Shown here piece by piece: positions 1 through 12,767 of a DNA stretch of 64,000 nucleotides. Every line of letters starts with the position of its first letter. Within the stretch, counting starts at the first letter, position 1. The stretch lies in NCBI GenBank assembly GCA_047967505.1, contig CM106540.1; one strand, written 5' to 3'. The translations under genes and the position numbers were made by a program. This DNA comes from Dipteris shenzhenensis. Taxonomy: Eukaryota; Polypodiophyta; Polypodiopsida; Gleicheniales. The notes under the pieces are model-generated. The model was not told where the DNA came from, made no database searches, and saw nothing but the letters and a program-made list of their open reading frames with translations.

Positions 1-2042
1 TCATCTTCAATGGACTATTGCTTCATGCAACCAACTCACACTGCTTCTACTCTCTATTGCTCATCCCTTGTGTTTGCCTTTACATCCTTAGCCACCCTTG
101 CATCTTTGTTCTTATAGTTCGTCCCATTCTCACTGCATCCATGGTTCTTTAACTTTGAAAAAAGGGCAGAGACCTACAAAGATGTAGAGGTTGTCCCTAC
201 AACTTCAAGGACCTTATCCTATTGATTGACCAGCTATAATTGTTTAGATGCTGAAGAGAAACAAGTTTTTGGACATCGCAAACCTACCATGGTTTGATAT
301 GTGGAGCTCGAAAGTTGCGAAGGATATGTTGAGCTCATACAATGGAGACACACACAACATTAGCATCCACCAAACAATGATGAGTTCATCTCAACTACTT
401 GTTGTATGCTAAGGTTTTCATGCTAGCACCAATGCCACTAAGACACCCCAAATGAGATCAGTAGGCAACCATAGCTAATTGTGACCAATAGTTCAAAACT
501 AATGTCTTCCACCAATCACATGGTTATCTAATCAGCAACAAGGTGTGAGATGAGGAGAAACATCATTTCTTTCAATTGCTTACCAAATATATTGGCTTAA
601 AAAGGAGTCTCGTACATTCCATGGAAATTCATGGTCAAGGCCCTTATAGCATATGAGGGAAAATTTTAGATTGACTAGCTCTAGATATTTACAAAGACAT
701 TTGACAAATAGCTAAAGAGTGTGTGTGGGTTGGGGGGGGGGGGGGAGGGCACACCAAGCTCATTGCAAGCTTGGGCCACACCTCTACATCATTGAGCATA
801 GGTTGGAATCAGATGATGTGGGTTGGCTGGAAGTGCCTGACCTTGAAGGACAAACTCCAATATTGCTACCAACTAAGTAGTTAAGAGGCCCATCAACAAG
901 GCAGCTACATAAGAAGGGGTAGGTGGCTTGGGAATGGCAATTTGAATGAGCTCAACCATAAAAGAGCTAGAGGTAACAAAGTTAGAGTCCCATACATGAC
1001 CACCACTTCCCCCTCTACCAAGCTTTTTGTGCAAAACTCGGTCTAACATAGCTCACCTTCATAGGCAAACACTGATCCGATCCTCCCTAAGAATCCAAGG
1101 TCTCCTCCCAACCACTCATGAAGTAGCCTCCTCATTGGAGTCTCATTTTGAACAAGCTCTTCGTACTCTCTACCATCCTCCTAAGATACCACTCCCATCA
1201 TCCCTAAGCCTCATTCATCTCCATCATGTGTCAAACCTCACCAATACACTAGGAAGTGACTCAGATTGGTGAAGCAGAAGCCACATCCGACATCAACATG
1301 GTTGAAGGGACCACCACCAACACTATTGGTGTGGAGAAGAAAAAATTGGAGTTAAAAGACACAGAGACTCTAGATGAATCTACTAAGCGGGATGGAGAAG
1401 GGCAAGTCACCCCAAAACCAGATACAGTAAGAATGGAGGGACAAGACAAGTACAATACACAAGATAAAGGAGAGGCCACTCAAATGACTCAAATTTTGGC
1501 TCAGACAGTGGGAGCACATAGCAAGAGAGACTTATTGCAAATCCAAAGATAGAGAAGGATGTCCCTAAGGGCCCTACAAGTCCAACAAAGCTTGGAGGAG
1601 GCTGCAACAAAGGTTAGAAAATTGTAGTAGCAAAAGCACAAAAAGAGGCTCAAACCACAATTGCCACATCTGAAGCATTAAGCTTGGGCAATACCTTTGT
1701 GCCTCTATTAGGTATAGAAACCTTTGTAGCTAGTCTACACAAGGGATGACCATGCAAGAGACACCATTGGTCCCAATGGCCTTAGATGCCCAAACCAATA
1801 TGAGGTGTTATGAGATGGGGGTGCTTCTGCAATTCTAGGATCCTCTTCCATCTCAGATGGGAAAGAAGGAAGCTCCAAGAAAGTTTAATTGCTCATCCTT
1901 AGAAGCTGCTAGGGAGGTACCTTACTTTCCCCCTCTATGATATGTAGTGCCAGGAGAGGGAATTAACCCTCTCTTCTACTGGGAAGATCTAGCCAATCAA
2001 GAGGTTGTTGCTACAAGAGTCATCCTTGAAAGAAGCTTACAG
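1..2042. other. Unassigned 3' flanking DNA with a poly-G run
   Basis: No gene is recognised here. The longest frames (about 80-100 codons around 1027-1552) overlap on both strands and have no domain I know. A guanine run of about 14 lies near 732-745. The stretch reads like decayed repeat sequence. Confidence 0.5.
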
Positions 2043-2455
2043 AACCCAATATCTTGCCAATACATTGATCCATCCGTAGGCTTTAGTTTACCAGCACCAT
2101 AAGCATGCTAAATACACAAGGGATCTAAAGGACTAGTACAATTAAATAGTCAAGCTTATTGAAGACGTGGAGAAGGAGACTAGTAACAAGATTGCTCAGT
2201 TACAAATAGAACACAATGAGCTCTAGCTTAACCATGACAGCTCGCACAACCCAACATCTTGCCAATACATTGATCCCTCCACATGCTATAGTTTAGGAGC
2301 ACCACAAGCATGCTAGATACACAATGGAGCTAAAGGACTAGTACAATTAGATAGTCGATCTTATTGAAGACATGCACAGAAGGAGACTAATAACAAGCTC
2401 GCTCGCTTACAAACAGAGCACAACGAGCTCTAACTTGACCATGACCTCTTGTTAC
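2043..2455. repeat. Tandem duplication, period about 205 bp
   Basis: Two diverged direct copies follow one another, the first from about 2043 and the second from about 2248. Both contain AACCCAATATCTTGCC-like, CTAAAGGACTAGTACAATTA and ACACAATGAGCTCTA-like segments in the same order. They differ by scattered substitutions and small indels. Both copies are broken by stop codons, so this looks like a local duplication inside an old, unidentified element. Confidence 0.8.
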
Positions 2456-5400
2456 ATCAATACAATGAGGCCATGGGTTCCCTCAATTTGGCTCAAGAAA
2501 CAATAGTTTCCCAATAGAAGTTAATGGTGGATCCAAAAGAACAACTAAAGACGTTGACTGGAGTGCACACTGAGTTGTAGCAAATTAAGATGGAGAACAA
2601 AGTGCTACACCAAAGTGTGGCCATGCTCAAACAAATTCAAGCCCTATTTTAGGACTTGGAGCACCCCATTCTTCCCCTTAGGGGATCATGATGATGAAGG
2701 AGACACTGCAAGACAAGGGAAATGCCACTTTGTTCATGTTACCTTTGTGACTAGCTTAGTCAAAGCCACCACATACTCAGGCAAGGTAGATGTAGGAATT
2801 GAAGATCAAGCCACTGCCCAAATAGTTTCGTTGTTCGATCTCGAGTCTTAGATACATGCAAGGGTTAGTCATTTTGATGTCAATTTATCGACTTCTCTGA
2901 TAAGGAAACAGAAATTGGCATTCTACATTAGAAAGCTTACAAGTAAACTCTAGAAACCTACTAGGTGCAAATGGATTAATAACATAAAAATTAGCTTAAT
3001 TAGAAGAATGAATTGAAAGAGATAAAGGTAGAGTATTTGCCAGCTGATGATTATGCAAAACAATATAGAATAGGCTTATAAAAAATGGAAAACCTTTGTG
3101 GACCATGTGCAAAACTCAACAATTGTCAATATAGTTATTGCATTGAAAATGTATCAAATGGATGTTCATCATTTTATAAAAATTTCTTAATAAATACACA
3201 TACATAACACATGCAAAGGTTGCTAGGTTTAAGGACAAGAAAAGCTAGTCTAAAGATTGTAAAATTGACTTTATTGTTTGAATGAGCACCAATTTCATCG
3301 AACGTTAGAGAATACATATTCAATTTATCAATATGAATTTTCAACCACTATAATTGGATCCATTAATTTACATTAAAAATACACAAGAATACATTGTTCT
3401 TAAATATGTATGCATGAGGAAAATTCAATAATTATATGTTCAAATAGCCAATTTATCTTAGAAGTCATGATCAAGCTCACAATACAATTTAACATGAAAG
3501 ATATGGGTTAAGTATATGATTTTCTTAGAAGAGAGAGAGAGAAATAGGTGCCAATTGTCAATGTATTGGGAGCTCAAAGTTTTATCATTGAAAAAACATC
3601 AAACATAGATTCTCATCAATATGTATAGATACTTCTGAAGTCTCAGTTATTGAAGATTACTAGGACATATATATCATGTGTAGTTCGTGTCTCCCAACAA
3701 ATTCTTGCAAGACCCTAAGACATCTCTTATAAAAGTTCCCTCAAATACATTAATGGATTGAGATATGATAGATCATTAAATCACCATTCCTTCAAGTGCA
3801 TCCATGTAAACTACGTAAGAGATGCACAAGTGAATATTCATTCACAATTGGATTAGTATTGAGGGGTTTTTTCTCAATGCACTCTTAAAATAAGATGGGA
3901 AAGATTGAGTGGCTTGAGAATGTAGAAATAATGCTTTATTTCATAGATTCATATGAGTAGAAACTGAAATGTACAACGTTGCTTGAGAAAAATAAACATA
4001 GGATTAAGAGGCCAAGATGCCCGCCCCTTCCCAAACCCACTCCCTTTATCTAGGATCATTCATTCCAAAGGGATGCAGACCAAGGTATTAAAATACATCT
4101 TATCAATACCTTCCAAACATGAGACCAAACTGTAAGCATAAAACTATGTACAAGGCATGAGATGAACCCTATGGATAAGTAATGTACATAAAAAATGTCT
4201 CAACAGATTGCCTAGCTATGGGTACTCAAGAGCACTCCAACCCTGAGGGAAGGTGCCTTCACAATTATCATTGTTTTCCAACATTGGCAACACTTAGCTA
4301 GTGCTTCAAACAATAAGAATGCTAGTTCAACAAAACTGTAAGAAACTCTTTCCCTACTGGTAAGTGTTGTAGAAGGAAAACTCAATGGTTACCAAAATCT
4401 TCAACAAATCACTTACTCTTAAAAAGTATTCATGGTTTTAAGGACATGGATTTTCTAGTATTCATTTCCAACTGACAACAATGTACGAGGGGTAGTAAAG
4501 GTTAAGTTGTACATCACTTACACAATTTGTTACTTCAAACTTTAGAGCCTTACTATGCTTTAATACTACAAAATTTTGTTTTCAAATGTAATATTTTTCA
4601 AAAGTGAAAAAAAAATTCTAATAAGCCTCTTGCTATCAAGTGTATTTTAAGAGGATGAATTGTAATTCTTATTGATATGTGGTCTAAAGACACAAAATGT
4701 CTCAAATAGACCTTATCCCTAATGAGAATTTATTTGAATCCTTTTAAGCCTAATGCAATCAATGTACCATCATTGTATAATTCATTGTGAGATAGAAAAT
4801 CTACTTTCCTTTTTGAAAATTAAAGGGATAATAGTAATAATTATTTTTTAAAATGAAAGTGATAATAGTGATAGAAGAGTCAACATATGACATTGAAATA
4901 ATCCTTTCACACCGCAAAGGATTCATTTAAATGAGCCTTAGGTCCAAGTATATTATTCTCAAGGGGAATTGATGGAGCCTTAACTCCAAATATACTAATT
5001 CTTAAATGGAACAAATGTGAAATGTTTGGATAACTTATAATGGAGACATTATCAGCTTCATTAATTATGTGACCCTAACAAGAATTAGAGTGGTGTGTAA
5101 AATTAAACCATGAATCATGAGCGGGAAGTGGCTAGTGGGGATTTCACTATTGGTTTTGCAAAGATACACACATTAAGTTTCATGAAGGATACACCTTTCA
5201 AGGAGATTTGTATGTCAAATTCATGTGATGTTTAAGTGTGCTTGGTGAAGCACATTGGGGTTTTTTCCTATTAGTCTACAAATTTTGAGATTCAACAATA
5301 CATAGATATATTTGTGGTAATAAGCTTGTGCTTATGACTACAAGGAATCTTAAGTATTTGTTAAAGAAGTAGTTTGGTGTGTATGTGCTCAACATGGAAC

Positions 5401-5629
5401 CTTGAAATGCAAGGAGGGATATGTAGAAGTTGTTGCAATAATTTGGAAACATAGGGAATTTGACAATGGAATTGAGTTTGATAAAGGTTGTGAAGGAACT
5501 TCCCCTATGCTTTCGTTAAAAGGGGATGTAGGATGTGTACTTATTATACGGATCCAAATGTTTTATAAAACATCTTTGGATAGAATTAAGGGTGCCAAAG
5601 ACTTCGTAGACATAAACTTGAGATCAAGC
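2456..5629. other. Unassigned AT-rich DNA
   Basis: No domain is recognised on either strand. The only simple sequence is a short (GA)n near 3530-3542. Reading frames are short and broken throughout. Confidence 0.5.
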
Positions 5630-5972
5630 ATCATTATGAAGATTAAACAAGGACATGAGCAAAAACCATTTTTCAAGATAGGGAGGAGAAATTATAAGGT
5701 TGAAAGTCATGCCATGTGGGCTGACCAATGTGCCAATAATAGTAGAACATCTAATGGATGAGATCCTTACACCCTATTTTTATTCAAATTTGCAAGTCCT
5801 CTTTGATGATATCCTAATATATAGTTTGGAAAAAGGATCGGTTTTACTTTTTGTACAGAAAGAATGCAAGCTAGTATCTATTAAAGCAAGTACATGTGTT
5901 TTTGATAGCTCAAAGGATCAAATATTTAGGCCATACCATAATGCTAAAGATGTTATGATTCGATCCCAATAA
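5630..5972 (+). pseudogene. Ty3/gypsy reverse transcriptase fragment (degenerate)
   Basis: Two overlapping frames together give the central part of a gypsy-type RT. The segment around 5680-5750 resembles the YGHYEFLVMPFGLTNAP block and appears here as VMPCGLTNV. The catalytic box follows as LFDDILIYS near 5790-5825. A frame change lies between the two parts near 5700. No gag, integrase or LTR could be joined to it, so it is an isolated relic in the 3' flank of the deubiquitinase gene. Confidence 0.75.
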
Positions 5973-7612
5973 ATTGTAAAATTATTGGTGGGTACATAAA
6001 ATCAATAATATTTCTTGAACTAACTTGTCCTCAAAAAGATTAATTGTGACAATTATGCAAGAATGGCTACTAAAGTTGTTGATGTACTAACAAAAGTTCC
6101 ATTTATATTAAATAATAAGGAACAACCAACTAGTATTGAGTTAAAGATAGGCCTCCCATTGAGACAATTGTGCAAGTGGTTTGCCTAAAATTCTCACAAC
6201 AATTTGTATTGATGCTTATGTAGCTAGAAGAGTATTGGGTATGAGCTTTAACTTATCAATGGAGTTGTAATAAATGGTAGCAAAAAATTTCATGAGAAAG
6301 AACAATTTCATTCCATGCCTCTATAAAAGATGATAGCCAAAACTTTCATGAGAAAATAAATAAATCAAGCTACTCATGGTAAGTAGATGTTAAAAATTGT
6401 CACCATCACAAATTAGAATAAGGAAAAATAATAAAACACTTAGATACTCCTATTCAAATCCTACTCTTCCCCTTAGCAAAAGTGAAGTTAAAAATTGTGC
6501 ATGTGTATGACTTTGATATTGGCTGTACAAAAGAGGGAAGCGAATGGGCTTTTGTAGGATGTGGCCTCAATTAGGTTGTAGCAAGGACACACAAAAATTG
6601 GTGCATGAGATTCAAGGATTACAAACTCCTTACAGATTTTCCAAGCCTTATAGAATTTTGACGATTTGTGGTATTCATGATTCACTTGGGGGGGTTGTTC
6701 AACTTATAAAAATGTAACATTGTACCTTCATTAACAGAGGGGGTTTTTAACTAGGGGATCTACATAGCAAATATATACATGAGCACATTTTAAAAATTAC
6801 TTATTAAATTGGTTATAGAAGGGAGATTTGAATTCCAACCGCAATACATATAAACATGGAAGGAGATAAACAGTTATGTAAGTTTTGTGAATTTCTAAAT
6901 ACATGCTTGCTTGAATATGCGACATTAATTTTAAAAGAGTGACCCCTTGGGATGGTTTTGTTTTATGTCTAGGAAGGATATATCACATCCTTTTCTGTCT
7001 CAAATTATAGCATTTCCAAGGACATGCACAAATAGTTGTGGTCACATCAATTTGAATAATACTTTGATAGAATCAAGAAAGTGCTTATTGGATAGGTTTT
7101 CTTGAAGGATGTGATAAGCTTTATGATGGAATGTGGGCTTTATGATGGAATGTGGACTTTGCTTACAAATGGGATTAGTAGTTTGTTACCTATGTGTTTG
7201 CTACAACCTCTACTCAAAGTACTGTCTTTCATTCTGTTTAGCAATATCTCATATATATGTAAGTCATGGGACAATGATTGCATTATATAGAATCTTGTTA
7301 GGGTTTGACCAAGCATATAGGTTCAAAGTTTCACTTTTTGAGTCTCTTTATTGATGGATGTATAAGCTACTAGCCACTGTAATTGATAGCCCAATTAAAA
7401 ATCAAAGTGTTATGGATGGATTGGAAAACATCAGTTCTATGTTACAATTGGCACAATATAATCTACATCAGGCTCAAGCTATAGGATGGGCTATATAACA
7501 CACACTTTTTCAACTTTTTCACCCTTTACACCTTCACGTTTTGTACTTGGAGAAGTACTTTATTGGAGCAACATAATGGACACATTCCTCAAGTAAATGT
7601 TTTTGCTTTAGC
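5973..7612. other. Unassigned AT-rich DNA
   Basis: No recognised gene or element. Small direct repeats occur (for example TTTATGATGGAATGTGG twice near 7120-7160). All frames are short and broken. Confidence 0.45.
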
Positions 7613-8360
7613 TAAGTTTGAGCAATAAGCTGGCTCTAGGTTGTGTTGCATGCAACCTACTGCTCAAACCAAAAATTGAAGTGAACACAACTAGAAACAC
7701 CATATTATCAAGCTTCCATTTCTATTAGATTTTAATCTTATTTTAATATTTATATTATTATTGATTGATGGTTTAATTGATTATATGTGTTAAATATTAC
7801 TAATGTAAATACTTGAATGTTTATACTTTGAATTCTAATTTATAAATATATACTTTTTTTGTTTATTAGTTTATTGACATACATATCCTTATGCATTCCT
7901 ATTTACCAAAAAATTTGTAAAACATCGTCTTATATTTTTCTTTCATTTCTTAATTTAATTTCTTGAGGTGAGAAAGTTGTTGTAATGCACCCAACCTCTT
8001 GTACACTGAACATCTTACTCAAATCAATAAAAATTCTTAATTTGAGCAAACGGTTGGCTCTAGGATGTATTCCACGCACCTTGTTGCTCAAACAAGACAT
8101 TGAAGTTTCAAGGGGGAGGGGAAACGAGACATTGAAGTGAATACAACTAAAAACATAATACTCTCAAATTTTCATTTCTATTGCGCATTATCCGATTTTA
8201 TTATTTATATTATTATTAGTTGATAGTTTGAATGATAATATGTATCAAATATTACTAATCTAAATACTACAATGTTTTGTACTTTATAACTTTTGGGCTT
8301 ATAAGTTTATTGTAATTCTTAACCTTAGGCATTCATGTTTAAACACACAAAAGTTGTAAA
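7613..8360. repeat. Diverged direct repeat, two AT-rich copies
   Basis: The segment starting near 7616 recurs from near 8041 in the same orientation. Both start with TTTGAGCAA, then GGCTCTAGG, then a TTGCTCAAA or CTGCTCAAA block. Both continue with ACTAGAAACA-like and TTTATATTATTATT sequence. The TTTGAGCA and TGCTCAAA blocks about 50 bp apart are inverted to each other and could form a short hairpin. It may be an old miniature element or a duplicated LTR piece; no coding capacity is seen. Confidence 0.6.
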
Positions 8361-8744
8361 ACATCAAATTATTATTTCTTATGTTTTCCTTTCATTCCTT
8401 ACAAAATCACATGAGAAGATTTCGAATTCAATTTCAATTACCTTAAAATATTACATGGACAAGAGTTGATCCACGACATAATGATGCAATATCCAATTGC
8501 ATTAATTCAAAACAAGAAGCCTCATTAAAATAAAAATTCTTGAACATTACACCACAAAAAACCCTTCAATATTGCCACCCTTTCATTTGTAATTTCGGCA
8601 AAAGGGCAAGCCATACTTGCTTTGGAAGAGGGACCTTTTCATAGTTCTTTAAGGCCTTGCTACCACTAAAATATTCACTCACTCTTATTACTTGCTACCA
8701 TTGCACTCAAGCATTTGCTATTTCGAGGACCAAGGGTGGCCCCT

Positions 8745-8945
8745 CCTCTATCCTCCCTCTCCCTCTCCTCTCCCTCCGCTCTCCCCTCCGATGTCCTTCC
8801 TTTCCCTCTCTCCTCACCTATTCTCCCTCTACCTCTCCTCTCCCCTTCCTCCCTCTTCTCTCCCGCTCCCTCTCCACTCCCTCTCTCTCCCCTTCCTTCC
8901 TCTCATCTCTCCCTTCCTCCCCTTCCTCCTTACCTCCATCACTAC
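8745..8945 (+). repeat. Polypyrimidine tract (C/T-rich low complexity)
   Basis: About 200 bp are almost pure C and T on the plus strand, built from CCCTCTCCC-like units. All three plus frames and the complement stay open because of composition, giving Ser/Pro/Leu-rich or Glu/Arg/Gly-rich translations. I treat these frames as artefacts. The tract resembles the C-rich 5' region of the LINE at 40.3-41.1 kb in style only. Confidence 0.85.
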
Positions 8946-9089
8946 AACAACCATTACTAATGTAGATCATGCCATTGGCGAGGAGGAAATTCTCTTGAAA
9001 ATATCCAAACATGCAATGCACATGCCAAAATTCAGATCACCGCAACAAGAGCTCATTTGGTTGCGTGTTTGGCGATCTAGATTCTAGAA

Positions 9090-10362
9090 CGTCACACTGG
9101 CAATGTGGGCTTGATGGCAGAGGTCGGCTTTATATTTATAGATCCGTCGGTTGGTAGACAGTTCTGCCTCCAATAGCTTCTGGAGACTACTCCAAGACCG
9201 TCGCCCCTACTCATCCCTTGAGCTTACCTACTTTGTACTAATAATTATCTCTACTTTATACTAATAATTATCTCTGTATGAATTTCCAAGATTATCCTAG
9301 GTATCCATCAAAGCTCTGAACATTATCCATCAAAATCTCAAAGGTAGTCCATACTATTCAAGGCACTTCGACGCATCGCTGAATGAACACTTGGTGCAAG
9401 TTTCAAGATTGTGAAGCTTAGTTGTGACAAGCATTTATATACCACTTAGTTGTAGCCATACCATCAAGGAATGGTGATAGCCTTGTCGCCATTTGTGCCA
9501 AATCAACATGTCCCATAAGAGTCTTATCCTAAAGGTATGTCAAGATGATAATTCACTAAATAATGCTCAAGCCAAGGACATGTTTCGGAAGTCATCTTGC
9601 AAACTAGGACAAAGCGTAGAGGGACCAAGGTATAGCAATTGATTACAAAGGAATGAGAGGAAATTGAAAGTTCCAAAGGTTGTCAAGGTGCATGGATTCA
9701 TAATAGCAAGATTTATAACTTGCTAGAATGCAGGGATTTCTAAACTGGTTGAAAAATTATTTTTGTTGTTTGTTAGTTTGTAACACTTTGTGATCTCGGA
9801 AAATGATTCTAAGATGCATACAACCCGAGAGACTACAATGCTTTGAGAATGTGTATCCATTCCAATGATTGGAAACTAAAATTAAGCATCCATTCATTGC
9901 TACAATGACCATGTGCTTGCATTGTAGTGTTTTAAACTAAGACTGCAACATTGTATGTGTATCCTTTGAAAGGATGGGATATGTACGTTCTTTTGCGATG
10001 ATAGGAACTCAAGTACATAGTTATAGGTAGAGCCCACACCATTGAATTGATAGGTATACTACTTCCATATGCAAAATGAGCTTACAGACATGTACATCCA
10101 ATGCAATAAAAATGGTTGCAATAGTTTAAGGGATAGCATATTGATGCAGAACAACAGGTGAGCAATGGTAGATATAGTCCATCATAAATTCAATATTGAA
10201 CGCCTCTACTGCAAGGATGAGAAACGGATTGCTTAAAGAAATAGGAATGCATAAGCATTTCACAAATTAAAAACTAAAGTCCTCCATTACATACATCAAA
10301 ATATCCTCACGAGGTACAGCATTTCACATGACCATTTTTGCATATCTTGGCTTAAAAATTTC
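9090..10362. other. Unassigned DNA downstream of the deubiquitinase gene
   Basis: No gene or known element is recognised. A 20-bp segment (CTAATAATTATCTCTACTTTATA-like) is duplicated near 9236-9285. The 3' end and poly(A) site of the minus-strand gene may fall in the right part, but I saw no convincing AATAAA on that strand. Confidence 0.4.
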
Positions 10363-10502
10363 AGAGGGGAGGGGGGTGCAAGGGGGCACAATTTAACGTA
10401 GGTTGTGAGGAAAAAAGGCATTCGATGGTTCAACATCTGTGATTAGTAACACCTGGGGGGGAAGAGGGAGGGGGGGAGGGGGGACGGGAGGGGGGGGGGG
10501 GT
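10363..10502 (+). repeat. G-run cluster 3' of the deubiquitinase stop codon
   Basis: On the plus strand there are many runs of three or more G, densest at 10454-10501. In the minus-strand transcript this would read as a C-rich 3' UTR or downstream segment. The G-rich strand is the template strand of the gene and could form quadruplex or R-loop structures. The distance from the stop codon (10703) is about 200 bp. Confidence 0.8.
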
Positions 10503-10702
10503 TCTCCATGCCATAGGCAGAAATGCAAAATCATACGAGGCAGGCCAGAGACAAATGAAACGTCACCAACTTGGCTGCCTGTTGAGTAAACAGAGAGATG
10601 TATCCTCTCTATGACAAATACAAGTTTTGTATAGAACAAAAAATGCAATTTTCAGCACAAAAACTGAACAGCTTTAAAGAGCACCTGTAACCAACCTTGC
10701 TA

Positions 10703-11536
10703 TCACACAATGCTGGGCGCCTCACCATACCAATTGCAAGTGGCCCGTTGCCATCGCGTTCGTATGCAGTCCACCAATGGAGCGTGTTGTGCAGGTTCGT
10801 CCTTGGACACACCCTCCGACTTATTTAAATCCATAGTAGTTTCCCTCCCACTTCCCCTGTCGGCGGGTGTTGCCTTGTAATCCATCATAAATTCCTGGGG
10901 GGTCCACTTAGGAGGCACCGTCACCCTTAACTTGGTCAAACGGGGACATTGTTGAGCAGACTCCCAAGCCGATAAGAAGCTGTTACCTACAGTTTTTGCA
11001 ATGCCATTAAAATGATATATCTCAAACTGTTTCTTCCCCAACACTGCATCTGGATCTTTCAATCCTCCACTGCTTTTTTCAATCTGGTGCAATGCTTGCC
11101 AAAGCTCATTCCACACCACAATCTCACTGCTGCAAAGAGTTTCAAGCATGTCTTGGGCCATGTTGATATTCATGTCATGAAGCACTTGCTGCAGTGCTTC
11201 AGCACTAATGAAGCCACCTCCACCACTCTGGTCATGAGAATCAAAAGCTTGGCGTATGTGAGTCTCTCTATCTTCCAACTCATTCTCTTCTTGGACATTA
11301 CGCTGTAAAGCAAACAAGACGGTGTAATGTGTTTCACTGCCTATAACCCAAATAGGCCACTTGGGGCATTTCAAAAACTGCCCAACTTTGCAAAGATTCG
11401 ATGCCTCCAAAAGTGTGAGGAATCCAACTTCCACATTTGCAGGGATCCCTTTCAAACACATTCCCCCACCTAAATCCATGTTCCCATCAAAAACATTGGA
11501 AACAGCTTTTCCAGATATCAAAAGATTCACTATCTC
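10703..11536 (-). CDS. MINDY3-like: MINDY3/FAM188-type deubiquitinase, terminal coding exon
   Basis: This exon encodes the last 277 residues of a DUF4205/MINDY-family ubiquitin carboxyl-terminal hydrolase, a cysteine protease family that trims polyubiquitin, usually K48-linked. It begins EIVNLLISGKAVSNVFDG after a TTTTGCAG acceptor (AG at 11538-11537). The conserved PIWVIGSETHYTVLF block carries the expected catalytic histidine at exon residue 70 (about 11329). Residues 98-115 form an EF-hand-like insert (DQSGGGGFISAE: acidic first position, hydrophobic 8th, Glu 12th), a mark of the MINDY3 branch. PRLTKLRVTVPPKWTPQEF and the C-terminal CIRTRWQRATCNW then PSIV match plant homologues. The frame is uninterrupted, unlike all surrounding TE frames, so it is under constraint. 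The next exon upstream is 12.6 kb away. Confidence 0.93.
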   Translation of the reverse strand, partial: EIVNLLISGKAVSNVFDGNMDLGGGMCLKGIPANVEVGFLTLLEASNLCKVGQFLKCPKWPIWVIGSETHYTVLFALQRNVQEENELEDRETHIRQAFDSHDQSGGGGFISAEALQQVLHDMNINMAQDMLETLCSSEIVVWNELWQALHQIEKSSGGLKDPDAVLGKKQFEIYHFNGIAKTVGNSFLSAWESAQQCPRLTKLRVTVPPKWTPQEFMMDYKATPADRGSGRETTMDLNKSEGVSKDEPAQHAPLVDCIRTRWQRATCNWYGEAPSIV

Positions 11537-11984
11537 CTGCAAAATATGGATATTAAAGTCACAGGGAGGAGCGAAAAATGAGCTCATCTTAAAAAATGCT
11601 TGCACTTAAATCAGTCATCCAACCACAGGACAAGATTGTGTATCTCGTACAACTACATCAAAAAGCTACAGATCCACAAAACCAAACTCTCAAGCGTGCT
11701 TGAAAAACGATTGCTCCAATCCTAGCCAAACTAACAAGGCCTTCTATAAAGCTTTCCACATCTTGGACTATCAACACTACTATTCCAACTCACCAAGCAA
11801 AAGAGCCCACGATGTTTGTAGCTCCTAGACTATCATGGTAAGACACTTGATGGCAAAAGGTGTATGGATCTACAATAGAGATGCACAACAATAAGCACAT
11901 AAGGTGGGTAGTTAGTTATGAAAGCAGCTGGCCAAGTAGGCATCAAACAAGATCACTTGTAGATGGTGTCATGACTCATTTGGG

Positions 11985-12690
11985 CGGTCACGGCCCTATA
12001 TGAAAGAGTCATAGGTAGAGTACACACTACGAAAGACATGTATGATGAGGTGAATAGCACCGTTGGTGTGAAGCATAGAAGTCCTCTATCCCTACCCCTT
12101 CAAACACTACATTATGAGCTGGCTTCTTTTGTTAACAATCTGGGAGGCCAAGGATCATAGTACCTCAAACACAGCAGAGGGTTTGTTGAAACATCATGCA
12201 GATTTACATGCATTTTGTGACATCAAAATCATGAAGGTCAACCTTCTAAAGTCAAATTCATGATCTTCAACACTAGCAAGCCCACCTATGACCTCACCCA
12301 TTCACCTTGGCAAAAGAGATTGACCAGAGGATATGTGAGGTTCAAAGAGAGTGTAGCTTCCTTTTTCCTAGATTGCACACCCTACATTACCTAATCACAA
12401 AGCTAGGGACATGATGGAAGCAATCAGCTACCGGACGACCATGTTTGGCACATGATAGTCGAGCATATGGGATACTGATTGAGATGCATATAAATGGCAT
12501 CACAGTCAAAGGGCCAAAAATTGGGCACGGTTCCGAGGATCAGCTTCACAATAGATCACGTTTTCAAAACAAACCAAACGTAAAGAAGGGAAGAGTAGGA
12601 TCTCAGTGAGTCTACTATTACTTTATGGATTTTAGTAAGGCATTTCACAAAGTACCATGTACTTGATTGATCACGAGACAGGTCCTCGCC
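11985..12690 (+). pseudogene. LINE reverse transcriptase fragments, halves out of order
   Basis: From about 11985 a frame reads LYERVIGRVHTTKD, then STVGVKHRSPLSLPL, which matches the LYE..VRGRVRT and VKQGCPLSPTLF blocks of the LINE at 21.4 kb. A degraded KFMIFNTSK block follows near 12250. The YADD region between them is missing or unreadable. Near 12615-12665 a YYFMDFSKAFHKVP block appears, which in an intact RT lies upstream of the first part. So there are either two 5'/3'-truncated copies next to each other or one rearranged copy. All frames carry stops. Confidence 0.75.
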
Positions 12691-12767
12691 AGCAAATGTT
12701 AATAACGATTTTCTTCTTCCTTTCTTTTTCCTTTTTTCTCAGGTCAAATTCACAAAAACATTTAGAC

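Noticed and set aside
8657-9087. Ser/Leu/Pro-rich frames of 81-131 codons
   Set aside because: All three frames are open across a pure pyrimidine tract; this is composition, not coding.
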